Of a stretch of 6,061 nucleotides of DNA, positions 1 to 5,651 are shown piece by piece. Both the position numbers and the translations under genes were made by a program. The notes under the pieces are model-generated. The model saw nothing but the letters and a program-made list of their open reading frames with translations, searched no databases and was not told where the DNA came from. Each line of letters opens with the position of its first letter. Within the stretch, counting starts at the first letter, position 1. Location: contig JAJCXU010000512.1 of NCBI GenBank assembly GCA_029263275.1, positions 1 through 6,061 on the forward strand. The letters run 5' to 3'. The DNA comes from Ilumatobacter sp. (GTDB taxonomy: Bacteria; Actinomycetota; Acidimicrobiia; Acidimicrobiales; Ilumatobacteraceae).

Positions 1-301
1 TCGCCTTGCGTGCCGCTTTCTTGGTGGCCGCGGAACTCGCGCGCTTCGCCGGCGCCTTCTTCGCGGCAGCCTTCTTCTTGGCCGCCGCCTTCTTGACTGG
101 CTTGGGCTCGTCAGGCTGCTCGTCACGGGTCAATCCGTCACGCTGGGCGCGTCGGGTCACCATGTCGGCGTATGCCTCAGCGAGTGAGGACGATGGCCCC
201 TTCGCGGCAACACCGAGTACGCCACAGAGGTCAAGGACCTCCTGGTTAGTCATCCCGAGCTCTTTGGCGAGCTCGTGGATTCTGATCTTCTTTGCTGCCA
301 C
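1..301 (-). CDS. infB: Translation initiation factor IF-2, N-terminal part (cut by left edge)
   Basis: IF-2 is the GTPase that brings initiator tRNA to the 30S subunit and promotes subunit joining. Only about the first 100 residues are visible. Residues 1-60 form the small IF2_N module: a start reading VAAKKIRIHELAKELGMTNQ is characteristic, followed by a helix-rich segment with LCGVLG and SSSLAEAYAD. From about residue 68 the chain becomes Lys/Ala-rich low complexity (KKAAAKKKAAAKK), the usual disordered linker before the GTPase core, which lies outside the window. I chose the GTG at 299-301. A GGGAAAGG stretch lies 12 bases upstream of it. An in-frame TTG at 311-313 sits directly against that stretch with no spacing, so it is less likely. 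The gene is last of the visible operon, 69 bases after ylxR. Family identity is secure; the exact start is less so. Confidence 0.93.
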   Translation of the reverse strand, partial: MAAKKIRIHELAKELGMTNQEVLDLCGVLGVAAKGPSSSLAEAYADMVTRRAQRDGLTRDEQPDEPKPVKKAAAKKKAAAKKAPAKRASSAATKKAARKA

Positions 302-338
302 GCTTCGATTCAACCTTTCCCAGTCGGGATTCCCTCGC

Positions 339-362
339 CGATGTGCCAATCAATGCACATCG
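339..362 (-). promoter_or_regulatory. Hairpin in the ylxR-infB spacer
   Basis: Perfect 8-bp inverted repeat CGATGTGC / GCACATCG with an 8-base loop, lying 8 bases after the ylxR stop and about 38 bases before the infB start. On the mRNA strand the stem can extend with CGCC/GGCG pairing across a bulge. There is no T-run after it, so it is not a classical terminator. An mRNA processing site or translational spacer is possible. The repeat is seen directly; any function is inferred. Confidence 0.4.
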
Positions 363-370
363 CACCGGCG

Positions 371-685
371 TCACAAGTGGCCGGTGTGTCTTCTGATGTT
401 CGTGATGTCGTCAGCATCGATACCGATGCGCCATGCCCGAGCGAATGCTCGCTGCGCAATTGCGGCTTCGAGACACTCCCCCGCAACCTGACGTTGTTTC
501 TTGTTTCCTGCCGTGCAGTCATTGGTACTGACTGCACAGATCCACGCACCCCGCCCATTGCTGGGACCATCGACCACGATGTCGCCGCCAGCCCTCGTAA
601 TCCGCACAAGTGCCGATTGCGGGCGCCGCGTTCGACAGCCGATGCAGCTGCGGACGGGTTCGTGTTGCTCAGTCGTCTGCCTCAC
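371..685 (-). CDS. ylxR: YlxR family (DUF448) RNA-associated protein
   Basis: Small basic protein of 104 residues, the family's usual size, encoded between nusA and infB as in many bacteria. Family hallmarks are visible: a conserved start RSCIGCR (residues 12-18, CxxC at C14/C17), a short beta-rich stretch with VRITRAGGDIVVDG, the GRGAW motif at 44-48, and a C-terminal helix AAIAQRAFARAWR (74-86). YlxR proteins are nucleic-acid-binding by fold. In some bacteria they have been linked to RNase P or to transcription regulation; the role here is not determinable. The start is the GTG at 683-685, the only plausible in-frame start before the CxxC motif. It overlaps the nusA end by 17 bases, and only a weak GAGACGAG precedes it, so translation is probably coupled to nusA. 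Three further Cys (C50, C57, C71) make it rather cysteine-rich. Confidence 0.88.
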   Translation of the reverse strand: MRQTTEQHEPVRSCIGCRTRRPQSALVRITRAGGDIVVDGPSNGRGAWICAVSTNDCTAGNKKQRQVAGECLEAAIAQRAFARAWRIGIDADDITNIRRHTGHL

Positions 686-2312
686 TGCTCGTCTCGGTGT
701 CGGGTGCCTCGTCGGCCTCCGTTGCTTCGTCGGCAGCCGATCCATCGTCAGCTGCTGCTGCTTGGTCATCGTCAGCTGCTTGCTCGTCGTCGGCTGGCGC
801 CTCGGTCGTGTCGGCAGCTTCGTCGGCCACGACGTCATCGGTGGACGTTGCCTCGGCTGGCGCAGCTTCCTCGACGACGGCATCTTCTGCAGCAGCCTCG
901 TCGGCCACGTCCTCATCAGAGGTGTCGTCGGAGCCACCCGCCGGTGAGAACCCGGCGCCTTCGGCGGCATCGATCGAGCGGAACCACAACTCGGCCTTGG
1001 TCTGGTCGTAGTAGCGCGAACCAGGGACGTGGTAGAGGTCGGAGTCTTCGTTGGCCTTGATCTCGAAGCCCGGGGGCACCTGATCGGGGTCCGACATCGG
1101 CTGCACCGAACCAGCCCATGGACCAGCGACGAGCTCTTCGGTGATCTCGGGAACCTCGGCTTCGGCCTGAGCCGCTTTGGCTTCTGCCTCTTGAGCCTGC
1201 TTGTTCCACTCCGATTCCGAGATGACGCTGCCATCGGCTGCGTGCCACTCGTTCTCGCCGGTCTCTGCGTTGGGGCGCCACTCGCCGACGGCGTACTCGA
1301 CGTCGGAGTCACGACCATGGCTGGCCGGGATGCCCTCGGCAAGCTGCGTCTCAGAACGGATGTCGACGCGCACACCAGTGAGCCGTGCCGACAGCCGAGC
1401 GTTCTGACCTTCGCGACCGATGGCCAGGCTGAGCTGGTGGTCGGGCACGATGACATCAGCGGCGGTGCCGTCGTCGGAAATGTTGACCTGGGTGACCTTG
1501 GCCGGCGACAGCGCCTTGGCGACGAAGTCGGCGAGGTCTTCGCTGAACGGGACGATGTCGATCTTCTCGCCGCGCATCTCGTTGACGACCATGCGGACAC
1601 GGCCACCACGAGCGCCGACGCAGGCGCCGACGGGATCGACGTTGTGGTCATTCGACCAGACGGCGATCTTGGTGCGGTGACCGGGTTCGCGGGCGCAGGC
1701 CTTGATTTCGACGATGCCGTCGGCGATCTCTGGCACTTCGAGTTCGAACAGGCGCTTGATGAGGCCCGGGTGCGTGCGAGACACGACGATCTGCGGGCCC
1801 TTCGGCGTCCGCCGGACTTCGACGATGTATGCCTTCTGGCGATCGCCCTGAGCCGGACGCTCGAATGGAACCTGCTCGGCCTGCGGGAGCAGCGCCTCGG
1901 CGCGACCCAAGTCGAGCAGTGTGTAGCGAGCGTCGGTGCGCTGGATGATGCCGGTGACGATGTCGCCCTCGCGGTTCGCATATTCCTCGAACTTGCGGTC
2001 GGACTCGACCTCACGGATGCGCTGGCTCATCACCTGACGGAAGGTCATTGCCGCGATGCGGCCCATCTCTTCCTTGCGCGGCGTGTCATCACGCTCGTTG
2101 ACCCAGTTGCCGTCTTCGTCGACGTCGTACGCGATGAACGAGAAGTCCATAGTCTCGGGGTTGACCTCGACGACCACTTCGTCAGCGGCATCGTCACGAC
2201 GCTTGTACGCCGACGCGAGCGCGTCGACCAGCACGTGCAGCAACGCTTCTTCGGAGAGACCCTTTTCCTGGGCCAGCATTCCGATGGCTTCACTCATGTC
2301 CATGTTGGTCAT
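669..2312 (-). CDS. nusA: Transcription termination/antitermination factor NusA with long C-terminal extension
   Basis: NusA binds RNA polymerase and nascent RNA and modulates pausing, intrinsic termination and antitermination. Domains in order: RNAP-binding N-terminal domain (about 1-110), S1 domain (about 112-180, opening REGDIVTGIIQRTDARYTLLDLG), KH1 (about 182-270, with GACVGARGGRVRMVVNEMRGEKID at 229-252) and KH2 (about 271-325, with LAIGREGQNARLSARLTG). A typical actinobacterial NusA ends near residue 330-350; this one has 547. The extra part contains a Trp-spaced segment (338-377; W345, W356, W369), a spacer, a module reading DSDLYHVPGSRYYDQTKAEL plus WF and AEGAGF (about 420-456), and a tail (461-547) made almost only of D, E, A, S, T and V with no Lys or Arg. 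The start ATG at 2310-2312 overlaps the rimP stop as ATGA, and AAGGAG lies 11 bases upstream inside rimP, so the two genes are translationally coupled. The core identity is certain; the extension's role is unknown. Confidence 0.97.
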   Translation of the reverse strand: MTNMDMSEAIGMLAQEKGLSEEALLHVLVDALASAYKRRDDAADEVVVEVNPETMDFSFIAYDVDEDGNWVNERDDTPRKEEMGRIAAMTFRQVMSQRIREVESDRKFEEYANREGDIVTGIIQRTDARYTLLDLGRAEALLPQAEQVPFERPAQGDRQKAYIVEVRRTPKGPQIVVSRTHPGLIKRLFELEVPEIADGIVEIKACAREPGHRTKIAVWSNDHNVDPVGACVGARGGRVRMVVNEMRGEKIDIVPFSEDLADFVAKALSPAKVTQVNISDDGTAADVIVPDHQLSLAIGREGQNARLSARLTGVRVDIRSETQLAEGIPASHGRDSDVEYAVGEWRPNAETGENEWHAADGSVISESEWNKQAQEAEAKAAQAEAEVPEITEELVAGPWAGSVQPMSDPDQVPPGFEIKANEDSDLYHVPGSRYYDQTKAELWFRSIDAAEGAGFSPAGGSDDTSDEDVADEAAAEDAVVEEAAPAEATSTDDVVADEAADTTEAPADDEQAADDDQAAAADDGSAADEATEADEAPDTETSSEADD

Positions 2313-2932
2313 GACGTCTGCTTCTCCTTGTTTGATGGTGAGTTCGTCGAGTCGGACTTGTTCGAGCTCGCCTGCTTCGATGCGGCGGACTGCTTTGCAT
2401 TGGCCTTCTTGGCCTGCTGCGGCTTCTTGGCGGTGTTCTTCTTCGGCGCGTTGGGCTTCGGTGCCGGACCCCACTCGAAGACCGTGCGGGCCTTGTCGAC
2501 GCCGTCGAAGTCGAACGTCGTTTCGGTGCCGTCGTCGAGGAGCAGCGTGCCGTCGGTCTCGGAGGCAGCGGTGAGCTGACCATCGATCCGCCGAGGATCC
2601 GCGTTGGGATCGCGGAAGCGTACGGTGATGTCTTTGCCGACCTCACGCTGGAAGTGAGCGGGCGTGCGCAGCTGGCGCTCGAGGCCGGGGCTCGTGACTT
2701 CGAGCGTGAACCTCGTCGTGATCGGGTCCTCGTGGTCGATCTCGCGAGAGATCAACCGGGTTGCCAACGACAGATTGTCGAGGGTGATGCCACCGTCGGA
2801 GCCGGCGTGAGTGTCGAGCGTGACACGCACGGTGACACCGCGGCGCTCGATGTCATAGACGTCGAGGTCGAGATCGGAGGCGATGGGTTCGACGATGGCT
2901 CGTACTCGTGCAAGTTCGCTGCTCTCGGTCAT
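2309..2932 (-). CDS. rimP: Ribosome maturation factor RimP
   Basis: RimP assists 30S subunit assembly. The first ~155 residues match the family: an N-terminal alpha/beta domain (VRAIVEPIASDLDLDVYDIE, 10-29), then SLATRLISREIDHEDP and the diagnostic FTLEVTSPGLERQLRTPAHF (75-94), followed by an Sm-like C-terminal domain (about 96-155) ending VFEWGP. Length is 207 residues against roughly 150-190 for the family. The excess is a Lys/Ala/Asn/Ser-rich tail (about 157-207) with no obvious fold. The start ATG at 2930-2932 has a strong purine-rich GGAGAGGAGG nine bases upstream. An upstream in-frame ATG at 3014-3016 would add 28 residues unlike the family and would place translation through the leader hairpin, so I rejected it. 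It is the first gene of the rimP-nusA-ylxR-infB operon and ends in a 4-base ATGA overlap with nusA. Confidence 0.95.
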   Translation of the reverse strand: MTESSELARVRAIVEPIASDLDLDVYDIERRGVTVRVTLDTHAGSDGGITLDNLSLATRLISREIDHEDPITTRFTLEVTSPGLERQLRTPAHFQREVGKDITVRFRDPNADPRRIDGQLTAASETDGTLLLDDGTETTFDFDGVDKARTVFEWGPAPKPNAPKKNTAKKPQQAKKANAKQSAASKQASSNKSDSTNSPSNKEKQTS

Positions 2933-2941
2933 GTCAATCTG

Positions 2942-2951
2942 CCTCCTCTCC
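2942..2951 (-). promoter_or_regulatory. Strong ribosome binding site of rimP
   Basis: On the minus strand this reads GGAGAGGAGG, nine bases before the rimP ATG. It is the strongest Shine-Dalgarno sequence in the window and decides the rimP start. By contrast the lipoprotein gene and proS have no recognisable site of this kind. Confidence 0.85.
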
Positions 2952-2952
2952 A

Positions 2953-2991
2953 CTCGATTTTCTGGCTCGATTTTCTGGTTCGGTCTTCTGG
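2953..2991 (-). repeat. 13-bp tandem repeat, three copies, in the rimP 5' leader
   Basis: Two perfect adjacent copies of CTCGATTTTCTGG (plus strand, 2953-2965 and 2966-2978) are followed by a third copy matching at 10 of 13 positions (2979-2991). In the mRNA they read CCAGAAAATCGAG, unpaired and A/G-rich, between the leader hairpin and the ribosome binding site. They could be binding sites for an RNA-binding protein, possibly for autoregulation by an operon product. The repetition is seen directly; the function is conjecture. Confidence 0.75.
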
Positions 2992-3013
2992 TGTTCTGTG
3001 CCCGTTCAAGAAA

Positions 3014-3042
3014 CAAGGCGTGAGGCAGAGCCCCACGCCTTG
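3014..3042 (-). terminator. Leader hairpin upstream of rimP: attenuator or terminator candidate
   Basis: Perfect 9-bp inverted repeat CAAGGCGTG / CACGCCTTG. The 11-base loop can form a further GGC/GCC stem. In the minus-strand transcript the stem is followed by TTTCTTGAAC, giving a T-rich 3' side (TTGTTTCTTG). It lies about 20 bases after the inferred transcription start and 82 bases before the rimP ATG. It could act as an attenuator for the rimP-nusA operon, for example sensed by NusA itself. It could instead terminate readthrough from the lipoprotein gene upstream. Orientation suits both. Confidence 0.55.
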
Positions 3043-3067
3043 GTCACGAACCAAATTGCGAACCACA

Positions 3068-3073
3068 ATCGTA
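3068..3073 (-). promoter_or_regulatory. Putative -10 element of the rimP operon promoter
   Basis: The minus strand reads TACGAT, matching the TANNNT pattern of actinobacterial -10 boxes. It would place a transcription start near 3059-3061, just before the leader hairpin. At the expected distance upstream (around 3091-3097) only a poor -35 candidate is present. It is supported mainly by position. Confidence 0.4.
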
Positions 3074-3100
3074 GCAGGGTCTGGGTGGTTTCGTGAGGCC

Positions 3101-3173
3101 GCCACCATCCCGCCACCATCCCGCCACCATCCCGCCACCATCCCGCCACCATCCCGCCACCATCCCGCCACCA
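3101..3173. repeat. 11-bp tandem repeat, 6.6 copies
   Basis: Six exact, uninterrupted copies of GCCACCATCCC (3101-3166) plus a 7-base partial copy (3167-3173). The minus strand reads GGGATGGTGGC per unit, so G-runs recur every 11 bases. The array lies between the lipoprotein gene end and the inferred rimP promoter, starting some 28 bases upstream of the -10 hexamer. The period is not a multiple of three and the flanking sequence is not conserved protein, so it is not coding. Copy identity is perfect, which suggests recent slippage expansion or strong constraint. Confidence 0.95.
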
Positions 3174-3210
3174 GGGCGACGAAAACGCTGCAAGCGATGC
3201 CTGCGCTGGG

Positions 3211-3693
3211 CTACTTCCCGATGCCCGCGGCCGACCCGACGGCGAGTGAACCATCCACGAGATACACACCACACTGCACGGTCCGGTCACCGATCTTGTT
3301 CCAGGACTCCTCGATTGGGTACAGGTAGGAAATGTCGTAGATCGATGCCGCGTACGGCGCTCCGACGAACGACTCGAAGGTGTCGAGGCACCCTTGCTGG
3401 GCTGAATCGAGGACAGATTCCTCACCCGGATACTCGGACCCCGCAATATCGAACTCGTGATAGAGCTCGCTGTCGTGCGGCTCAGCACACGGGACAACCG
3501 GCACCGACAGCACATCACCGATCGCTTCGTCGGCCAGGCAGTCACCGACTTGCAGACGCAGAGCTCCGACCTCGCCCCCTTCGACCACTTCACCTGAGTC
3601 GTCGCGGGTGGACTCGTCGTCCGACACGGTCGTGCTGCAGCCGGCGGCTCCAAGCGCTGCGAGCAGGACCAACGATGACGTGACGCGTGACAT
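3211..3693 (-). CDS. Secreted lipoprotein with septum-formation-type domain
   Basis: A 160-residue protein. Residues 1-18 form a signal peptide (MSRVTSSLVLLAALGAAG) ending in a lipobox-like AAGC, with C19 as the likely lipidated cysteine. The position three before the cysteine is Ala rather than the usual Leu, so the lipobox is slightly off consensus. An acidic linker follows (20-43, TTVSDDESTRDDSGE), then a domain from about 44 to 150 resembling the actinobacterial Septum_form family: VGDCL (49-53), VPVVPCAEPHDSE (64-76), the YPGEE pattern, GCLDTF, YLYPIEESW and DRTVQC. Four cysteines (C52, C69, C102, C141) could form two disulfides outside the membrane. Members are annotated through association with septum formation; a direct role is not shown by the sequence. 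The start ATG at 3691-3693 lacks a Shine-Dalgarno sequence but has TATCGT seven bases upstream, consistent with a leaderless mRNA. It is transcribed divergently from proS. Confidence 0.8.
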   Translation of the reverse strand: MSRVTSSLVLLAALGAAGCSTTVSDDESTRDDSGEVVEGGEVGALRLQVGDCLADEAIGDVLSVPVVPCAEPHDSELYHEFDIAGSEYPGEESVLDSAQQGCLDTFESFVGAPYAASIYDISYLYPIEESWNKIGDRTVQCGVYLVDGSLAVGSAAGIGK

Positions 3694-3700
3694 GGCAGCG

Positions 3701-3706
3701 ACGATA
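3701..3706 (-). promoter_or_regulatory. Putative -10 element of the lipoprotein gene (leaderless)
   Basis: The minus strand reads TATCGT, with seven bases between it and the ATG. That would place the transcription start at or next to the start codon. No ribosome binding site and no good -35 box are seen. Confidence 0.4.
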
Positions 3707-3765
3707 GGTCCCGACCGCCCCTGATCGTGGAATTGTCGACGACGATTCTGGAACCGAGGCGACCC

Positions 3766-3778
3766 ACCGGCAGCCGGT
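3766..3778. promoter_or_regulatory. Small palindrome at the proS promoter
   Basis: ACCGG-CAG-CCGGT is a perfect 5-bp inverted repeat with a 3-base centre. Its last base is the first base of the putative -10 box of proS. It could be an operator half-site pair, but a match this short may be chance in GC-rich DNA. Confidence 0.25.
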
Positions 3779-3783
3779 AGCTT
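3778..3783 (+). promoter_or_regulatory. Putative -10 element of proS (leaderless)
   Basis: TAGCTT fits TANNNT and ends six bases before the GTG at 3790, placing the transcription start at the start codon. No Shine-Dalgarno sequence precedes either the GTG or the ATG at 3799. No convincing -35 box is seen. Confidence 0.4.
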
Positions 3784-3789
3784 CATCCC

Positions 3790-5568
3790 GTGCAACGGAT
3801 GTCGAACCTGTTCCTGCGAACCCTGCGTGATGACCCCTCGGATGCGGAGGTGCAAAGCCACCGACTGCTCGTTCGCGCGGGTTACATCCGCCGAGCGGCG
3901 CCTGGCGGATTCAGCTGGCTTCCGCTCGGCTACGAAGTCTTTCGCAACGTTGAACGCATCGTGCGCGAGGAAATGAACGCTGCTGGGTTCCAAGAAGTGC
4001 ACTTCCCGGCGCTGCTGCCCATCGAGCCATATCAAGCGACGAACCGCTACGAGGAGTACGGCCCCAACCTGTTCCGGCTCCAAGACCGACACGGCGCCGA
4101 CTTTCTCTTGGCACCGACGCACGAGGAGATGTTCACCCTCACGGTCAAGGATCTCTACAGCTCCTATCGCGACCTCCCGCTCGTGATCTACCAGATCCAA
4201 ACCAAGTTCCGCGACGAGGCTCGCCCTCGCGCCGGTCTGCTGCGCACCCGCGAGTTCTCGATGAAGGACTCCTACAGCTTCGACCTCGACGACGCTGGTC
4301 TGCAGGCCTCATATGACGCTCACCGCGCGGCCTACATCAAGCTGTTCGAACGGCTCGAACTGCCGTACGTGATCGTGTCGGCGCTGTCCGGCGCCATGGG
4401 CGGTTCAGCGTCCGAAGAGTTCCTCGCTCCGCTCCCGGTCGGCGAAGACACGTTCATCCGTTGCACGTCATGCGACTACGCAGCCAACGTCGAAGCTGTA
4501 CACACGCCCGTCCCGGAACCTCGATCGCTCGACGGCCTCCCTGCGGCCATGGTCCACGACACCCCCAAGACGCCGACGATCGCGACACTCGTCGCCTGCG
4601 TGAACAGCGATCCTGCGCTGCGGCACCCCGACCGCGACTGGACCGCCGCCGACACGTTGAAGAACGTGGTGGTCAACATCAAACATCCAGATGGCACGGT
4701 CGAACCACTTGCGGTTGGCATCGAGGGCCATCGTGAAGTCGACATGAAGCGGCTCGGCGCACAGGTCGAGCCGGCCGAAGTCGAGCCGTTCAGTGAAGAC
4801 GACTTCAAGCAGCATCCATCGCTCAAGAAGGGCTACATCGGCCCGGGTGTCCTCGGCACCAACAACGAGTCCGGCATCCGCTACCTCCTTGATCCGCGCA
4901 TCGTCGACGGGACGCAGTGGATCACTGGTGCCGATCAATACAACCAACACGTCTTGCATCTCACGGCCGGCCGCGACTTCGTCGCGGACGGAACGATCGA
5001 GGCTGCTGAAGTGCTCGATGGCGACACGTGCCCGAACTGTGGGTCCGACGTCGAAATCGCGCGTGGCATCGAGATCGGCCACATCTTCCAGCTCGGCACG
5101 AAGTACGCCGAAGCCCTCGAGCTCACGGTTCGCGACGAGAACGATCAGCCGATCACGCCCACGATGGGCAGCTACGGCGTCGGCGTCTCGCGGTGTCTGG
5201 CTGCCATCGCCGAGGCAACACTCGATGACAGCGGACTCTGCTGGCCGCGCGAGATCGCACCGGCCGACCTGCATGTCATCATCGCGGGCAAGGACGGCAG
5301 CCCACAGGTTGCGGCGGCCGACGAACTCACCGCGTCGCTGGAGGCAGCCGGTCTGCGCGTGTTGCTCGACGACCGCAGCAAGGCCTCGCTCGGTGTGAAG
5401 TTCAAGGACGCTGAGCTGATTGGCGTCCCGACGATCGTGGTCGTCGGTCGCGGCATTGCCAACGACGACAATCCCACCATCGAGGTCAAGGATCGCAAGA
5501 CCGGCGAACGCGAAGACATCGCGCTCGACTCGATCGTCGAACACCTCGTCAGCATCTGTCGCCCCTGA
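3790..5568 (+). CDS. proS: Proline--tRNA ligase (bacterial type, with editing insertion)
   Basis: Class II aminoacyl-tRNA synthetase that charges tRNA-Pro with proline in the cytoplasm. The 592 residues include the full bacterial architecture. The catalytic core N-part carries [15 protein letters not shown] (26-40), PTHEE (109-113) and motif 2 from [13 protein letters not shown] to [12 protein letters not shown] (140-165). The insertion (INS) editing domain spans roughly 230-405, with the conserved lysine in TLKNVVV (K291) used in hydrolysing misacylated Ala-tRNA-Pro. Then come [18 protein letters not shown] (426-443) and motif 3 [16 protein letters not shown] (460-475). The anticodon-binding domain is about 490-592, with [21 protein letters not shown]. 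CxxC pairs at 225/228 and 414/417 flank the insertion and could bind a metal together. I chose the GTG at 3790 because relatives often begin with a VQRMS-like sequence and because a -10-like box sits six bases upstream. The ATG at 3799 would shorten the protein by three residues. Nearness to the rimP-nusA operon is common in actinobacteria. Confidence 0.97.
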   Translation: MQRMSNLFLRTLRDDPSDAEVQSHRLLVRAGYIRRAAPGGFSWLPLGYEVFRNVERIVREEMNAAGFQEVHFPALLPIEPYQATNRYEEYGPNLFRLQDRHGADFLLAPTHEEMFTLTVKDLYSSYRDLPLVIYQIQTKFRDEARPRAGLLRTREFSMKDSYSFDLDDAGLQASYDAHRAAYIKLFERLELPYVIVSALSGAMGGSASEEFLAPLPVGEDTFIRCTSCDYAANVEAVHTPVPEPRSLDGLPAAMVHDTPKTPTIATLVACVNSDPALRHPDRDWTAADTLKNVVVNIKHPDGTVEPLAVGIEGHREVDMKRLGAQVEPAEVEPFSEDDFKQHPSLKKGYIGPGVLGTNNESGIRYLLDPRIVDGTQWITGADQYNQHVLHLTAGRDFVADGTIEAAEVLDGDTCPNCGSDVEIARGIEIGHIFQLGTKYAEALELTVRDENDQPITPTMGSYGVGVSRCLAAIAEATLDDSGLCWPREIAPADLHVIIAGKDGSPQVAAADELTASLEAAGLRVLLDDRSKASLGVKFKDAELIGVPTIVVVGRGIANDDNPTIEVKDRKTGEREDIALDSIVEHLVSICRP

Positions 5569-5576
5569 CCACCCCG

Positions 5577-5639
5577 CTCACGTCCGGACCGGGTCCCGAC
5601 GTGAGTGACCGCTCACGTCGGGACCGGGTGCAGACGTGA
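5577..5639. terminator. Tandem palindromes between convergent genes; probable bidirectional terminator
   Basis: Two direct copies, offset by 35 bases (5577-5608 and 5612-5643), differ at 5 of 32 positions. Each has CTCACGTC at its left end and GACGTGA(G) at its right, so arms alternate forward-reverse-forward-reverse. The inner arms give a perfect 14-bp hairpin, GGTCCCGACGTGAG (5592-5605) with CTCACGTCGGGACC (5612-5625), and a 6-base loop. Alternatively two separate hairpins can form, with stems 5577-5584/5598-5605 and 5613-5619/5633-5639. There is no T-run, but position just after the proS stop and just before the end of the opposing gene favours termination in both directions. A member of a dispersed intergenic repeat family is the other reading. 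Confidence 0.65.
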
Positions 5640-5651
5640 ATGTGGGACGGG

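Noticed and set aside
686..2014. Leftward open frame extending the ylxR frame upstream through nusA (547 codons in all)
   Set aside because: Only its last 104 codons look like a protein family (YlxR); the upstream part is Arg/Ser-rich noise in the wrong frame of nusA.
1029..2579. Long rightward open frame (516 codons) antisense to nusA and rimP
   Set aside because: It mirrors the codon pattern of nusA on the other strand, crosses into rimP, matches no family I recognise and has no start context; it is a shadow frame of GC-rich coding DNA.
2929..3171. Small leftward frame reading through the 11-bp array (repeated AGWWRDGGGMV)
   Set aside because: All frames through a tandem array stay open by chance; the array period is not divisible by three and there is no family match or ribosome binding site.
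3101..3173. CRISPR array
   Set aside because: The 11-bp units are contiguous with no spacers and are far too short.
3182..3196. Mini stem-loop with T4 run after the lipoprotein gene
   Set aside because: The stem is only 4 bp with a 3-base loop; too weak to call a terminator.
2933..3210. tRNA gene upstream of rimP (as metY in E. coli)
   Set aside because: No cloverleaf, T-loop GGTTCRA context or CCA-end arrangement could be found in the 278-base spacer on either strand.
3694..4200. Upstream extension of the lipoprotein reading frame into proS
   Set aside because: It is antisense to proS and would bury the signal peptide inside the protein; the ATG at 3691-3693 gives a proper signal sequence.
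4468..5544. Leftward 358-codon open frame antisense to proS
   Set aside because: A shadow of proS codon usage; no recognisable domain.
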